Shown one piece after another: positions 15,766 through 24,748 of a stretch of 64,000 nt of DNA. Below the pieces are notes generated by a model, which saw only the letters and a list, made by a program, of their open reading frames with translations, was not told where the DNA came from and did no database searches. The translations under genes were made by a program, and so were the position numbers. The DNA comes from Thermoplasmata archaeon. GTDB taxonomy: Archaea; Thermoplasmatota; Thermoplasmata; Thermoplasmatales; Thermoplasmataceae. The stretch spans positions 1 through 64,000 of the forward strand of contig JAKAUW010000013.1 in the NCBI GenBank assembly GCA_021817455.1, in the 5' to 3' direction. The first letter of the stretch is position 1. Each line of letters begins with the position of its first letter.

Positions 15766-16737
15766 ATGGGCGATAAAACCGAAATCAGGAAGGTCACAGT
15801 CATCGGCGCAGGAAATATGGGAGCCGCAATCGCGGAACTTATGGCTTTCAATGGATACCATGTCAACCTCAAGGATCAGACAGAATCATTGATTTCAGCC
15901 GGCTTGAAAAGGATTGAAGGCTTTGCAGGAGGGCTTGCCAAATTTGAGGAATCAAAGGGTTCCAAGGAAATTCAGAGAATAGAGAAAAACGGCATCAAGC
16001 TCACAGAAGACCAGAAAACAGCTTTTCTGAAGAACAATGCCCCAACGTTCACGAGCAAACATGTTCAGGATTTGTTGAAGAGAGTGAAACCTGTTCTTGA
16101 TTACTCTGACATAGGGGATTCAGATCTGGTCATAGAGGCGGTTTTTGAAAATCTCAAGGTAAAGCGGGACGTATTTGCTGAAGTTTCCAAAGTTGTCCCA
16201 AGCCAGTCTATTATTGCCTCAAACACCTCATCAATAAGCATAACATCAATAACATCAGGAATGGAGAACCCTGAAAGAATGCTTATCACACACTTTTTCA
16301 ACCCGCCATACACACTTCCACTGGTGGAAATAGTTCCTTCTATACATACCGAACCGGCGGTGGCTGAAACGACAAAGCAATTTATATCTAATCTAAGGAA
16401 CCACAGGGGCCCAATGGTTCCCATACTGGTCAAGGAAGTTCCAGGATTCGTTGTAAACAGGATGCTGGTTCCAATGATTAATGAGGGTATTTTCCTTCTG
16501 GATGAGGGTGTTGCATCCCCTGAAGACATAGATTTAGCTATGAAGAAAGGGGCTGGAATGCCCATGGGACCACTTGAACTTGCTGATATGGTTGGTCTGG
16601 ACGTAACTCTTGACGTATGCAACCTGTTTTACCAGCAACTCGGGGATCCTAAATACAGGCCTTCGGTTCTGCTGAAGAAAATGGTAGATGCCGGGTTCCT
16701 TGGAAGAAAATCAGGTAGGGGTTTTTACACCTACTGA
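15766..16737 (+). CDS. 3-hydroxyacyl-CoA dehydrogenase
   Basis: NAD-dependent enzyme of fatty-acid or 3-hydroxybutyryl-CoA metabolism. The N-terminal Rossmann motif is VIGAGNMGAAIAE (about residues 11-23), the catalytic histidine lies in THFFNPPY, and the C-terminal helical domain carries VVNRMLVPMINE and ends GRKSGRGFYTY. At 323 residues it is about 40 longer than the 3-hydroxybutyryl-CoA dehydrogenases because of an insertion of about 50 residues before VIEAVFE. It is a single gene. No thiolase or acyl-CoA dehydrogenase lies next to it. Confidence 0.92.
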   Translation: MGDKTEIRKVTVIGAGNMGAAIAELMAFNGYHVNLKDQTESLISAGLKRIEGFAGGLAKFEESKGSKEIQRIEKNGIKLTEDQKTAFLKNNAPTFTSKHVQDLLKRVKPVLDYSDIGDSDLVIEAVFENLKVKRDVFAEVSKVVPSQSIIASNTSSISITSITSGMENPERMLITHFFNPPYTLPLVEIVPSIHTEPAVAETTKQFISNLRNHRGPMVPILVKEVPGFVVNRMLVPMINEGIFLLDEGVASPEDIDLAMKKGAGMPMGPLELADMVGLDVTLDVCNLFYQQLGDPKYRPSVLLKKMVDAGFLGRKSGRGFYTY

Positions 16738-16742
16738 AGTCT

Positions 16743-17030
16743 TTATTTTACCTGCTTAAGGTCCTTAAGCTGTTTGTTTACAAGAACTACAGTCGGGCTC
16801 ACTATATACTTGGATTTTGAAATTCTTGCAATGGAAACTAGCGCACTTCTGTTCCTGTTAGTCTTGAAGAACCCCTTAACTTCCTTGATAAGGGTCTTGC
16901 TTACCATTAGCTCCACATATATCTGGTTGCCCATGTGGAACCATGTGGCTATTATGGAGCCGCTTTCTACGTTTTCCACGTCCTCCCGGTCTATCTCAAA
17001 ATCAAATCTTTGCCCGATTTCTATTTTCAA
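16743..17030 (-). CDS. Small hypothetical protein
   Basis: A 95-residue soluble protein, basic at the C terminus, with predicted alternating strands (IIATWFHMGNQIYVELMV) and a lysine-rich end. The frame opens with TTG at 17030. No ATG or GTG is available, and an A/T-rich box lies about 30 bp upstream. I do not recognise a family. It is convergent with the dehydrogenase gene, with stop codons 5 nt apart. Confidence 0.6.
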   Translation of the reverse strand: MKIEIGQRFDFEIDREDVENVESGSIIATWFHMGNQIYVELMVSKTLIKEVKGFFKTNRNRSALVSIARISKSKYIVSPTVVLVNKQLKDLKQVK

Positions 17031-17153
17031 TTCACTGACCTTGCAAGTATAGAAAAAACTGAATTATTTAAGCTTTTTCTGTATGTTGCGTATTTCAAAG
17101 AGCTTATATATTGCCCTGAAAAATAATGAAATGGCATTTCTGCCATTAATGGC

Positions 17154-17600
17154 TCACTCTTCGCTTTCTAGTAGTTTTATATTCAGGAGCCTTTCCAGTT
17201 TTCTTGCAGTCTTAATTTCCGGGAGTAGGTCACCCCTTTCTATGCTAGAAATGACGTTCTTCTTCTCAAGAAGCTTTGCTGCAAGTTCATCCTGGGTCAA
17301 TGAAAGCTTTGCTCTTGCGCTCCTTATGAGTTCAGCGTATTCAGGAACAACATCCAGGCTCTCAATGTTGTCCCTGGGCCTCTTTCTTGAAGATGGCCTG
17401 GAGGGAGGAACAACAATCCTCTTTTGTGGTATCTTGATGGGTTCCAGGTTAGTATGGGCACTCGGTGTTGAAAACCTCGTCCTGATACTCTCCGCGGGCG
17501 TTCCCAATCTTGCGCATGCATCGCATACACTCAAAACAGCTCCTTCAATCCTGACCTTTTCTAGTTGTGGAACTTTCTTCCCGCACATTTCACAATCCAT
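17154..17600 (-). CDS. Multiprotein bridging factor aMBF1
   Basis: Archaeal MBF1, a conserved protein linked to transcription and ribosomes. It has an N-terminal zinc ribbon with CxxC pairs (CEMC and CDAC), a basic proline-rich linker with PPSRPSSRKRPRD, and a C-terminal HTH of the Cro type (LSLTQDELAAKLLEKKNVISSIERG). ATG 17600 gives MDCEMCGKK, the family start, and sits about 30 bp after a TTATTAAATC box. Two further ATGs lie 9 and 15 nt upstream. It is divergent from the fibrillarin gene. Confidence 0.92.
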   Translation of the reverse strand: MDCEMCGKKVPQLEKVRIEGAVLSVCDACARLGTPAESIRTRFSTPSAHTNLEPIKIPQKRIVVPPSRPSSRKRPRDNIESLDVVPEYAELIRSARAKLSLTQDELAAKLLEKKNVISSIERGDLLPEIKTARKLERLLNIKLLESEE

Positions 17601-17694
17601 TTTGATCATAAACATATCAAAATCAGATTTAATAAGTTAATTCAGGTGTGGAGATCCAGGGACACATATCTTTTTTAGCTGACTTTGCCTACTT

Positions 17695-18345
17695 GTGGCA
17701 TTGGATATAGCATCGCTGGGCATTGCCAAAGTACACGGAAAACTATACACTGTTACCAAGTACAACGATTCAGTATACGGCGAGGACATCAAGAGGATAG
17801 AGAAGGCCTACTTCCGTGAGTGGGAGCCCAAGCGAAGCAAGATCGCAGCAGCAATTCTGAAAAGAGTCAAGGAACTTCCATTCAGGAAAAATTCCAGCAT
17901 TCTTTACCTAGGTGCGTCGACCGGCACTACGACTACACATCTCTCTGATATCTGCACTGAGGGCAGGATATATGCTGTTGAAAAAGCTTATGATCCATTT
18001 GTAAAACTTATTTCCCTGGCAGAACGGAGAGAAAACATTTACCCAATCTTAGAAGATGCTTCTATTCCTGAAAGATACGCATTTTTCATGGATAATATAG
18101 ACATAATATACCAGGATGTGGCCCAGAGAAATCAGGTCCAGATATTCAACGCAAATGCAAAGGCATTTCCAAAGGTGAAAGATGCCATGCTTATTCTTAA
18201 GATAAGGTCGATCTCCGGCAAAGGGTCTGAAGAGGAAATCCTCAAGAGGGAGATGGCAAAGATCGAGAACTTCAGGCCATTGGAAGTCGTCAACCTCCAG
18301 CCTTATTCCAAGGCGAACTATCTGATCAGGCTAAAGAGGACCTGA
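17695..18345 (+). CDS. flpA: Fibrillarin-like rRNA/tRNA 2'-O-methyltransferase
   Basis: Catalytic subunit of archaeal C/D box sRNPs, which methylates the ribose 2'-OH of rRNA and tRNA at guide-selected sites. It has the short N-terminal domain, the SAM motif ILYLGASTGTTTTHLSD (about residues 68-84), the AVEKAYDPF region, and the IYQDVAQRNQ segment typical of fibrillarin. At 216 residues it is of normal size. The start is GTG 17695, with a TATA-like sequence about 28 bp upstream. The usual partner gene nop5 is not adjacent, so the two core proteins are unlinked here. Confidence 0.95.
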   Translation: MALDIASLGIAKVHGKLYTVTKYNDSVYGEDIKRIEKAYFREWEPKRSKIAAAILKRVKELPFRKNSSILYLGASTGTTTTHLSDICTEGRIYAVEKAYDPFVKLISLAERRENIYPILEDASIPERYAFFMDNIDIIYQDVAQRNQVQIFNANAKAFPKVKDAMLILKIRSISGKGSEEEILKREMAKIENFRPLEVVNLQPYSKANYLIRLKRT

Positions 18346-18378
18346 AATCAATTTATAAAAAATTAGTATATCTCAGGG

Positions 18379-19128
18379 ATGTCAGACTTTAAGGAGTTCT
18401 TCTCAAAAAACGCCGATTCCTATGCAAACAGTGATTCACATAAAAAAGGCGAGGATCTCAACCAGCTTGTCAAGGAAATCAAACCATCTGATTCAGACGT
18501 GGCCATAGATCTGGCATCAGGCACGGGTTTCACAGCCATGGGGATGGCACCTTATGTCTCGAGGGTTGTTGCCATAGATGGTACAAAGGAAATGCTGGAG
18601 AAGGCAAAAGCTATTGCAAATGAGAATGGAATCCGGAACATTGAATTTGCCATTGGGGATGTAATTCTACTTCCATATGAGGATGGCACATTTGACATTG
18701 CAACCTGCAGGCGTGCAGCACACCATTTTATAGACAAGAAAAAATTCCTTGCTGAAACATTCAGGGTGCTGAAGAAAGGCGGAAGGTTTGGCCTGGTTGA
18801 TATGGCAGTGCCGGAGTCTGACCAGGATAATGTGTTTAACCAAATTGAAATTATCAGGGACCCATCCCACATTGCAGCGGAAAAAGTTGGAATCTGGAAG
18901 GCCTTAATGGAAGATGCGGGCTTCAAGATTTTAAATGTACTTACATCCGAGGAAGAGTATACTGTTGAGAAATGGCTTTCCCCGGTAAAGATGGAAAGCG
19001 TTGAAGGAAGGGAGTTGCAGACTTATCTGAGTAGGACCGCTGAAGAAAAGCTGTTGAAAGGCAATATTAACAGGAAGAAAGGCACTATCCTTAAGGAAAG
19101 GTTTGTGATAATTGCGGAGAAACCTTGA
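18379..19128 (+). CDS. SAM-dependent methyltransferase (class I, UbiE-like)
   Basis: Predicted soluble methyltransferase with SAM motif VAIDLASGTGFTAMG (about residues 40-54), the acidic motif VVAIDGTKEML and the post-motif region RRAAHHFIDKKKFL followed by LKKGGRFGLVDMAVPE. The C-terminal part varies between relatives and the substrate cannot be predicted. A TATA-like AATTTATAAAAAA lies about 25 bp upstream, so it probably has its own promoter despite being 33 bp after flpA. Confidence 0.82.
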   Translation: MSDFKEFFSKNADSYANSDSHKKGEDLNQLVKEIKPSDSDVAIDLASGTGFTAMGMAPYVSRVVAIDGTKEMLEKAKAIANENGIRNIEFAIGDVILLPYEDGTFDIATCRRAAHHFIDKKKFLAETFRVLKKGGRFGLVDMAVPESDQDNVFNQIEIIRDPSHIAAEKVGIWKALMEDAGFKILNVLTSEEEYTVEKWLSPVKMESVEGRELQTYLSRTAEEKLLKGNINRKKGTILKERFVIIAEKP

Positions 19129-19155
19129 AAATAATGGTATCAGATGGAGGATAAC

Positions 19156-21843
19156 ATGTCATTAAGCACTGGGGAACTTGACCTTGAATTTTTTAAACAA
19201 TCCGGCTTCCAAAAGAAGTCTTGCGTATCATGCGGCCATTATTTCTGGACTCTTGACAGCAACAGGAAGACGTGCGGAGACCCTCCATGTGATTCCTATA
19301 CCTTTATTGGAAACAGCCCCGCCAACAGGCAGTATACCATCAAGGAGGTAAGATCACTTTTCCTAGATTTCTTCAAGGGGACCCATAAGATCATTGGCCC
19401 TTACCCTGTTGTACCAAGATGGAGGGATGATGTGCTCCTTGTCAATGCATCAATATACAATTTCCAACCCCACGTAACCTCAGGCCGGGTTTCACCTCCC
19501 GGGAACCCCCTCGCAATGTCGCAGCCTTCGGTAAGAATGCTCGATACGGACTTGGTTGGAGAAACGGGCCGGCATCTTACATCATTTGAAATGATGTGCC
19601 ATGATTCCTTCAACTACAAGGATAAATTTGTTTACTGGAAGGAAGAAACTACGAAGTACTGCCACAAATTCCTTACCGAGGCGATGGGAATAGACCCTAA
19701 ACTCATAAGCTATAAGGAGAAACCATGGTCAGGGGGCGGAAATGGCGGAAATGCCTTTGAAGTCCTCATTGCAGGTCTTGAAGTTGCCACGCTGGTGTTC
19801 ATGGATATGGTCATTGATCCTGAAGGAACTGTAGAAATTGATGGGAACAGGTATTCCAAAATGGACATGATGATTGTGGACACCGGCTATGGGCTTGAAA
19901 GGCTTGCTTGGCTTTCCAATGGAACTGCCACAGTATACCAGGCCGTGCTGCCATACGCAATTGACCACATCGTCAAGAATTCCTCCATCAGGCAATGGGA
20001 ACCTGAAAGCCTAGCGCTGCTGTCCCGGCATTCTGCAGAAATTGAGCCGTTCGATAGGGATACAGTGCTTGACAGAAGCTTCCCCGAATTAAAGAACAAG
20101 GGACTGGTAAACAGCCGTGAAGAACTGGAAAGGCAGTTCGATCTTGCAAAGGCCGTATATACGATTGCAGACCATACAAAGACCCTCATGATACTGTTTT
20201 CAGATTATGTTATACCGAGCAATGTGAAGGTTGGATATCTTGCGCGGCTGCTTATCCGGCGGGCACTCAGGGCCAAGGCGGAATGCAGTTACACAGGCTC
20301 TCTGTTTGACCTAATCAGGCTCCACCACCATCACTTGAAAGATGTAATACACAATTTCCCAGAATCGTTCATACTGGAAGCACTAAGCGAGGAAGAAAGG
20401 AAATACTCCGAGCTGGAACAGAAGGGCGAGAGCCTAATACTTAGGACCTTTGACAGGAAAGGCTCCCTTTCCACAGAAGACCTGGTAACTTTGTACGACT
20501 CATCCGGAATTATTCCAGAAACAGCCGCAAGGATTGTGCTGGAGAAAAGAAATGCAAGAATAGCCATACCTGGCGACTTCAACTCCCTCATCACATTGCT
20601 GCATGAAAAACCAGAGGCAGCTAAGAAGAAGGCTAAGAATTATCCAGATATCTTTACAAGGCCGCTATACTATGATGACACTTCGATAAAGGAATTCAAC
20701 GCCCTTGTGCTTTATTCTAGCGAAAAGGAAATTATTCCAAACCAGACAGCCTTCTATCCTGATGGTGGTGGTCAACCAACCGACCTGGGTTATTTCACTT
20801 ACAGAGGAAAGAGAGTAGAAATGCTGGGAGCCTCCAGGATCGGGCGCTCCATTGTGCACAAAGTCGAAACGGAAATACCAGAACATTCGAGAATCATAGG
20901 GCATGTAGATTACTTTAGAAGGCACAGGCTGATGGTTCACCACTCCTCGACCCATCTTCTGCTTGGGGTACTGAGGGAAGTTCTAGGAGAACACGTATGG
21001 CAGAGTGGGGTGCAGAAAGGCGTGGACAGGTCAAGGATCGACGTAACTCATTTCAGGAAACCATCAGATAGCGAGATGAGGCAGATTGAAAAGAAATGCC
21101 TTGAATATATAACACAGGGAAGGGCCATCGCAGTAAGGAACATGGAATGGAACAAGGCCATTACCAAATATGGGTTCAGGCTCTTTGAAGGCGGTGTGCC
21201 GGAGGGCAATACTATCCGAGTAGTGGAGATCGATGGGGTGGATGCTGAAGGATGCGGTGGCACACATCTCAAAAACACTTCAGAGATAGGATTTCTGAAG
21301 ATACTGAAAGTAGAAACCATTCAGGAAGGGATCCAGAGGTTCACATTTGCGTCTGGCGAAGCAGCCCTTGACTATGTGCAAGAAATCTACTCAAACGAAC
21401 AGTTCATTGAAAGTGAACTCACGACAGTTCCTGAAAAAGTAGTGAGTTCAGTTTCTAAATTGGTTGAGGAAAACCTGGAGCTGAGGAAAGGGAAGGAGAA
21501 GCACTTGAAGGAAAAAGTTGAGGCCGCAATAGCCAATGCACAGCCACTGCACATTCCAAACACAGAATCCATTTTTATTGAGGGCAGTTTTGGAGAAGAT
21601 GAAATGAAGGGAATAATCAATGCTCTTTTCTCACTGAAAAAAGAGCTTTCTTTCGTCTTGAGCAGAACAACAGAATCCACAGAATTACGGATTGTGGCTT
21701 CAAAAGACGATGCAATTTCGATTGGCAGGAAACTGGCGGCAAGAATCGGGGCTTCTGTAGAGGGAAACAAGAGGCATGCGCAACTTTCCGGGCAATTCAG
21801 CATTGATAAAAGCTTAATAAGGGCAATTTTGGATCAACGTTGA
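19156..21843 (+). CDS. alaS: Alanyl-tRNA synthetase (archaeal type)
   Basis: Class II synthetase that charges tRNA-Ala and edits mischarged serine and glycine. The archaeal N-terminal zinc-binding extension (CVSCGHYFW and CGDPPC) precedes the catalytic core with motif 3-like DTGYGLERLAW. The editing domain has HHSSTHLL and CGGTHLKNTSEIG, which supply the zinc ligands, and is followed by a short C-terminal region. About 895 residues is normal for archaea. ATG 19156 is chosen because GGAGG lies five bases before it. An ATG 12 nt upstream is also in frame. Confidence 0.95.
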   Translation: MSLSTGELDLEFFKQSGFQKKSCVSCGHYFWTLDSNRKTCGDPPCDSYTFIGNSPANRQYTIKEVRSLFLDFFKGTHKIIGPYPVVPRWRDDVLLVNASIYNFQPHVTSGRVSPPGNPLAMSQPSVRMLDTDLVGETGRHLTSFEMMCHDSFNYKDKFVYWKEETTKYCHKFLTEAMGIDPKLISYKEKPWSGGGNGGNAFEVLIAGLEVATLVFMDMVIDPEGTVEIDGNRYSKMDMMIVDTGYGLERLAWLSNGTATVYQAVLPYAIDHIVKNSSIRQWEPESLALLSRHSAEIEPFDRDTVLDRSFPELKNKGLVNSREELERQFDLAKAVYTIADHTKTLMILFSDYVIPSNVKVGYLARLLIRRALRAKAECSYTGSLFDLIRLHHHHLKDVIHNFPESFILEALSEEERKYSELEQKGESLILRTFDRKGSLSTEDLVTLYDSSGIIPETAARIVLEKRNARIAIPGDFNSLITLLHEKPEAAKKKAKNYPDIFTRPLYYDDTSIKEFNALVLYSSEKEIIPNQTAFYPDGGGQPTDLGYFTYRGKRVEMLGASRIGRSIVHKVETEIPEHSRIIGHVDYFRRHRLMVHHSSTHLLLGVLREVLGEHVWQSGVQKGVDRSRIDVTHFRKPSDSEMRQIEKKCLEYITQGRAIAVRNMEWNKAITKYGFRLFEGGVPEGNTIRVVEIDGVDAEGCGGTHLKNTSEIGFLKILKVETIQEGIQRFTFASGEAALDYVQEIYSNEQFIESELTTVPEKVVSSVSKLVEENLELRKGKEKHLKEKVEAAIANAQPLHIPNTESIFIEGSFGEDEMKGIINALFSLKKELSFVLSRTTESTELRIVASKDDAISIGRKLAARIGASVEGNKRHAQLSGQFSIDKSLIRAILDQR

Positions 21844-21858
21844 AGCCGGAGCTAACCG

Positions 21859-23586
21859 ATGTCTGATCAGGAAGATCGCAAAGTCATTCTCGACACAGTT
21901 TCAAAATATTACGATTATACTTCCTATGAAAATGGAGAAGACACTGTTACCCTAAGGGTTCCTGAGTTCCATCTGCAGCCTGAACAGAACTTCATTAAGT
22001 TATCAAGGGAACTTGACAAGCTTGGTTATCTTAGTTTTACCAGCACAGGCGATGTAGATGAAATCATAGTAATGCACAAGCCGGTCAGGAAGACAAAAAC
22101 GGACTCAAGGATAAAGCTGGTTCTGCTGGCCACTACCATCGCTTTCGCCCTTTATTATGGGTATCAGTACCAGGTCAGCTACAAGGGCACCGGTGATTTC
22201 CTTGGAAACCTTGCAACTTCTCTGCTCTTCTACATGCTTCCCCTTGCGGTAATACTTGCAGGCAGGGAGGCTGCCAAATACGTTGCTATGAAGAAGAATG
22301 GAATGCAGTACCCTTTGCCCATATTCATTCCTAACCCTCTCGGCATCGGCTCAATGGGCATGATCAACTCACCTAACAGGCCATATGTAAGCAAGCGCGC
22401 AATGATCGAGTCTGGAGGATATTCCATAATCGCAGGGTTTTTCATATCCCTGATTTTTCTCATAATAGGCTCGCTGACCACATACAATTTCCCCCCATCC
22501 GCACCCATTGTCAATTCACAGGTCCAGACAGTGGGTTCTCCGCTAGTCCTGCAGTTCATTGCCAACCCGCTTATTCCTTCTAATGGTATTCTGGATCCAC
22601 TTGCACTGGCAGGGTGGGCCGGAATTGTCATCACTGCTTTCAACGCGCTTCCCCTGGGATTCCTGGACGGTGGCCTTATCTCATCAGCCTTGTTCGGGAG
22701 GAGGTCTATTTACCTGTCGTATCTCTCCCTTGTTGTCATAATAGCATTAAGTGTGATTTACACTCCCTGGATAATACTGGCGGTGTTCGCGCTTCTTGTT
22801 GGTCTCAAGGGTCCACAACCTTTGAACAATATAACTGGAATACGCATGAACACAAAAGCAATAGCAATGGTGGCATTTGCCATCATCATCCTTGGTCTTG
22901 CCCCGTTTCCATTGCATACAAGCACGAACAGCTTCAACGTTGGCGTATCACAGCAATACTTCCTATTATACAACGGCGGCCAGAACAGTGTCAGTTTCAA
23001 TATTTCAGTGAATAACACCGGGCAATCTACGATAGTTCCAGCATTTGAAATTTCCCCCACAGTTGGCTACAATATGTCAGGTGAAAGCAGATCTATTGCT
23101 CCAGGGGGGCAGGTTAACTACTCTCTGAAAATAGATCCCCCATACAATATGCCGCTTGGTTTCAGCAGTTACCAATTGACGGTATATTCTGGAAACTACT
23201 TCAGCACAGTGGATTTGTCAATATTCAAAGTTAACACAAGCAGCCTGATGGAATTCAACAACTATAACCCATTTACAATGAAACCAGACCAGAACGGCTC
23301 CATCTCTTTAGCACTCACCTCCAATGAACCAGAGGATATACACATTGTATCAATTGGCGGACCCAACATTTCTTTCTCATATTATCTGGAAAATAAGCTT
23401 TCAAAAATAACCTACAACTCTAATCTTGCATATCTTCTGCTTTCTCCAACTCCATCAAGCACTTTCACCATTGTACCTGGAAACGCCACAATAATAAACC
23501 TATCCCTGAATTCATCGCCGCAATACTGGTATATTGTGGCATTCAATCAGAATTATACTGCAGCAATTGCACAGTATGAAACATGA
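21859..23586 (+). CDS. Site-2-protease (M50)-like membrane protein with degenerate HExxH
   Basis: Polytopic membrane protein of 575 residues. An N-terminal soluble domain (1-80) is followed by helices arranged as in archaeal site-2 proteases, with the family segments LPIFIPNPLGIGSMGMIN, SKRAMIESGGYSIIAGF and the third-ligand motif NALPLGFLDGG (Asp270). The zinc motif HExxH is replaced by REAAK (Arg136-Lys140), so both zinc histidines are missing. Metalloprotease activity is therefore unlikely. The C-terminal 220 residues form an extracytoplasmic beta-rich domain with many NxS/T sequons. It follows alaS by 15 bp and is probably cotranscribed with it. Confidence 0.85.
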   Translation: MSDQEDRKVILDTVSKYYDYTSYENGEDTVTLRVPEFHLQPEQNFIKLSRELDKLGYLSFTSTGDVDEIIVMHKPVRKTKTDSRIKLVLLATTIAFALYYGYQYQVSYKGTGDFLGNLATSLLFYMLPLAVILAGREAAKYVAMKKNGMQYPLPIFIPNPLGIGSMGMINSPNRPYVSKRAMIESGGYSIIAGFFISLIFLIIGSLTTYNFPPSAPIVNSQVQTVGSPLVLQFIANPLIPSNGILDPLALAGWAGIVITAFNALPLGFLDGGLISSALFGRRSIYLSYLSLVVIIALSVIYTPWIILAVFALLVGLKGPQPLNNITGIRMNTKAIAMVAFAIIILGLAPFPLHTSTNSFNVGVSQQYFLLYNGGQNSVSFNISVNNTGQSTIVPAFEISPTVGYNMSGESRSIAPGGQVNYSLKIDPPYNMPLGFSSYQLTVYSGNYFSTVDLSIFKVNTSSLMEFNNYNPFTMKPDQNGSISLALTSNEPEDIHIVSIGGPNISFSYYLENKLSKITYNSNLAYLLLSPTPSSTFTIVPGNATIINLSLNSSPQYWYIVAFNQNYTAAIAQYET

Positions 23587-23595
23587 GGAGATCAT

Positions 23596-24666
23596 ATGCT
23601 GAAAGTTGCATTTTTGGTGAATCCTATTGCGGGATGTGGGCAGTTTTTTAATCTTAAAGGTTCAGACACCCTTCACCTCAAGGACTGCCCGAGATCGATA
23701 TCATTGGAAAAAGCAGCAGAGTTCCTGGAGGAGGTGAAGGACATTGAAGCAGAATTCATGACGGCATCTGAAAAGATGGGCGAGGAAGCTTTCCGGAAAA
23801 GCGGAATGGAAAAATTCCGCATTGTGTATACATACTCTGGTGATTGCAGGTCGGCAGATACCATCAATGCTTCAAAATCCATGATGAAAGAAGGTGCAGA
23901 CCTTCTGGTATTCTTCGGTGGGGACGGGACAGCGAGAGACATCGTTGATTCAGGTTTTTCCAATCCAGTGATTGGCGTCCCCCTGGGAACAAAGATGTTC
24001 AGCTCAGTATTTGCAATCAGTATTTCAAGGGCTGTGCAGTTGTTCAGGTCTATGGCAGAGGGCCATCAGCAAGATTTCGTAAATGCCGATGTAGTCGACC
24101 TTAACGAAAAGGCATATGAAAGCGGGGAAATTGGGGTATCTACATACGGCACACTTTTTGTACCTAAAAGTGAATTCATAATGTCGGAATCCAAGGCTGA
24201 ATACCCTGCATCAAGCTCTGAGGCCATAGCCCAGTATATAATTGATGGAATGCAGGACGAAGTAAATTATCTCATAGGGCCAGGATCCACATGCAAGACC
24301 ATAAACAGCCTGCTTAATTTGGACAGCAGTTTGTTAGGCTTCGACCTTGTACGAAACCGTAAACTTCTGGCAAAGGACCTCAGTGAGGAGCAGATAAACG
24401 AAATTTCAGATCATGATACAAGGATCGTGCTGTCCCCAATCGGTGGACAGGGTTTCCTCTTGGGAAGAGGGAATAAACAACTTACAACGAGAATCCTGGC
24501 TAAGGTGGGGTTCAAAAACATCATCGTGGTGTCTTCTGAGGAAAAACTGCAATCTCTTAAGGGGCTCTACATAGATATCTGGGGCAGTGAATCATTGGAA
24601 AGGCCCAAATTTGTAAAGGTCCTCTTCAGTTATGGCAGGTTTAAACTCATGCGAGTTATATTCTGA
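23596..24666 (+). CDS. ATP-NAD kinase family protein
   Basis: Member of the ATP-NAD kinase superfamily, most like the long COG3199 group. The phosphate-donor motif FFGGDGTARDI (about residues 112-122) and GVPLGTKMFSSVFAIS are clear. The N terminus VAFLVNPIAGCGQ also fits. At 356 residues it is longer than classical NadK, and some relatives may act on other substrates, so NAD phosphorylation is inferred. GAGGAG precedes the ATG and the gene starts 10 bp after the site-2-protease homologue. Confidence 0.85.
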   Translation: MLKVAFLVNPIAGCGQFFNLKGSDTLHLKDCPRSISLEKAAEFLEEVKDIEAEFMTASEKMGEEAFRKSGMEKFRIVYTYSGDCRSADTINASKSMMKEGADLLVFFGGDGTARDIVDSGFSNPVIGVPLGTKMFSSVFAISISRAVQLFRSMAEGHQQDFVNADVVDLNEKAYESGEIGVSTYGTLFVPKSEFIMSESKAEYPASSSEAIAQYIIDGMQDEVNYLIGPGSTCKTINSLLNLDSSLLGFDLVRNRKLLAKDLSEEQINEISDHDTRIVLSPIGGQGFLLGRGNKQLTTRILAKVGFKNIIVVSSEEKLQSLKGLYIDIWGSESLERPKFVKVLFSYGRFKLMRVIF

Positions 24667-24748
24667 ATACTCGAAAAATATTCGGCAATTGACAATTTTT
24701 TCGACAAAAATTAGCAAAATGTTTAATTAAGAAGAACATACCAGTTCA

